Part shown: piece after piece, positions 62,946 through 64,000 of the stretch
How the letters are laid out: each line of letters opens with the position of its first letter
Position numbering within the stretch: position 1 is the stretch's first letter
Program-made: the position numbers and the translations under genes
Assembly: GCF_954871325.1 (NCBI RefSeq)
Contig: NC_088776.1
Span: 20,832,052 to 20,896,051, forward strand
Reading direction: 5' to 3'
Length of the DNA: 64,000 nucleotides
Origin: Gordionus sp. m RMFG-2023
Taxonomy: Eukaryota; Nematomorpha; Gordioida; Chordodea; Parachordodidae
The notes under the pieces: generated by a model
Told to the model about the DNA's origin: nothing
The model's input: the letters and a program-made list of their open reading frames with translations, nothing else
The model's database searches: none

Positions 62946-63306
62946 CAGTTCACAGCTTTTGTTTATTAAATTATTTTACTATACTTTTTTGCTTTTTGGC
63001 ATGATTTTCACCTTCAGCGTTTTTTAAAAAAAGTCTAATATCCATGACTAGAAATTTGAAAATTATAATACCGGGAAATTTAAAAATAATAGATAAATAT
63101 TACGCCACAAGGAAAACTTGAAAATGAAATTAATTGATAAAGTAAATTAGTAAATGAAAAAGGTAATAATATAAAAAGAAATAGATATGAATAATTATAA
63201 TAAAATATAAAAATATAAAAAATAATATTTTTGAAAAATATGTCCGGCATCTGCATTTTGGATTGGGGGGGATTTGCCCCCCGCTGCGTACGCCAATGAT
63301 TGGGAA

Positions 63307-63785
63307 TATGAGTTAATTAGTATTCTAAAATAATTGTTTGACATATTCGAAGGGGGGGGGGGTAGGCTAAATCGTTTCCTTTTTCAAATTTGTTTTAAAA
63401 AATATTGTCATTATGCAAATATAAAAATTTTACCCTTACATCTCTCCCTTCCCCAACTCCTTTCCTTAGCAGTTGTAGTAAGATAGTTTCACAAGTCGAA
63501 TAAAAAGAATAAAATCGTTACATTGTAATGTGAATTCTCCAAATATAATTATGGAAATTTTACTTAATTTAATTTAAATTATTTGTATTTAATTTGAATT
63601 TAAGAATATCGCCTATGATGGCGGTACTCTATGATTTAATTTTAACTATATTTCTTTTTCTTATTTTTATTCTTATAACATAAATTATACATCATTAAAA
63701 TCACCAATAAATGATTTTTTTTTACAATTTTTTTTTCAATGTAGTAATAATCAAAATAGCTCTTTCCAAGTTCACCTGTTTAGAG
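63307..63785. other. AT-rich spacer between two hAT copies
   Basis: Contains a G-tract at 63352-63362 and a C-rich stretch at 63438-63470 but no coding block or bounded element. Confidence 0.4.
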
Positions 63786-64000
63786 CAGGCGCGTACGCAG
63801 CTGGGGGAGGGGGCAGGCCAAAAAATGCAGATGCCGGATATATATTTTTCAAAAATATTATTTTTATATTAATTTATATTTGTTAATATTTATTCCTATC
63901 TCATATTAAATATTTAATTAAATTTATTTATCACATTCATCTATTAAGTTATTTTATCAATTAATTTTGATTTCAAGTTTTCCGGCGTGATATTTACTTA
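63786..64000 (+). mobile_element. hAT element, A family, start of a further copy in opposite orientation
   Basis: Starts CAGGCGCGTACGCAGCTGGG and is the reverse complement of the right end of copy A (28085-28302), through AAATGCAGATGCCGGATATA and TTCAAGTTTTCCGGCGTGATA. The transposase would lie on the plus strand beyond the window edge. Its orientation is opposite to copies A, B and C. Confidence 0.85.

Larger units (their letters stand above)
60525..63298 (-). mobile_element. hAT element, A family, copy C (best preserved)
   Basis: A 2774-bp element, CAGTAGCGTACGCAG to CTGCGTACGCCAATG, with an exact 8-bp duplication attgggaa (60517-60524, 63299-63306) and G-tracts inside both ends. The minus strand carries most of a ZMYM1-like hAT transposase in pieces: 62945-62352 (197 aa, ILADETTDIAGIEQMSLCAR, the DDE first-aspartate region), 62321-62139 (GQGYDGARAMSG then VHCAAHSLNLAI), 61721-61524 (LPRLAVRQTYRPNINIGSIE) and 61277-60975 (SISTATNERTFSSLRRLKTY, dimerisation domain). 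Frame breaks separate these, so it is inactive, but it is younger than copies A and B. Confidence 0.92.

Overview
The window is very AT-rich animal nuclear DNA: single copies of conserved metazoan genes are cut into small exons by large introns, GT-AG splice sites are clear, and everything between is filled with decayed transposable elements. The host genes point to a bilaterian invertebrate; species cannot be fixed from the sequence. Most long open frames are noise in AT-rich DNA, and the real genes had to be read across introns.

Host genes: (1) 11226-12442 (+), a two-exon secreted protein of the histidine acid phosphatase family that has lost both catalytic histidines, so probably a pseudo-phosphatase. 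(2) 32887-44380 (+), a complete nine-exon cyclin Y gene (CCNY-like, 424 aa). (3) 44625-55709 (-), five exons of TRAPPC5 (TRAPP tethering complex subunit), tail-to-tail with cyclin Y with 244 bp between the stop codons; its first coding exon was not found. (4) 60021-60343 (+), a probable first exon of a RIM/Piccolo-like Rab-effector gene whose remainder lies in or beyond the right part of the window. A spectrin-like relic lies near 56.5-56.9 kb.

Mobile DNA by region: 1-10 kb holds hAT relics, short TAGTGTTG-ended MITEs, a weak LINE-like relic and the 3' end of a reverse-transcriptase (RT) element. 13-16 kb holds MITEs, one carrying a tRNA-like Pol III promoter. 16.9-21.5 kb is an RT-element fossil split by a palindromic hAT (exact 8-bp target duplication tacatgca). 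21.9-28.5 kb is a three-level nest: MITE D contains hAT A (duplication aatataag), which contains a long-TIR hAT (duplication gtaaaatc). 28.9-32.3 kb holds another hAT copy plus MITEs. The cyclin Y intron at 40.6-43.0 kb carries a 2.4-kb palindrome. The last TRAPPC5 intron (44.7-54.3 kb) holds two large inverted-repeat elements with relics of a poorly classified transposase-like protein, one split by a further hAT. 60.5-63.3 kb is the best-preserved hAT A-family copy, and another starts at 63786.

The recurring theme is long inverted repeats: at least six elements are foldback-like, three of them lying in introns of conserved genes. If the introns are transcribed, these would give long hairpin RNAs.
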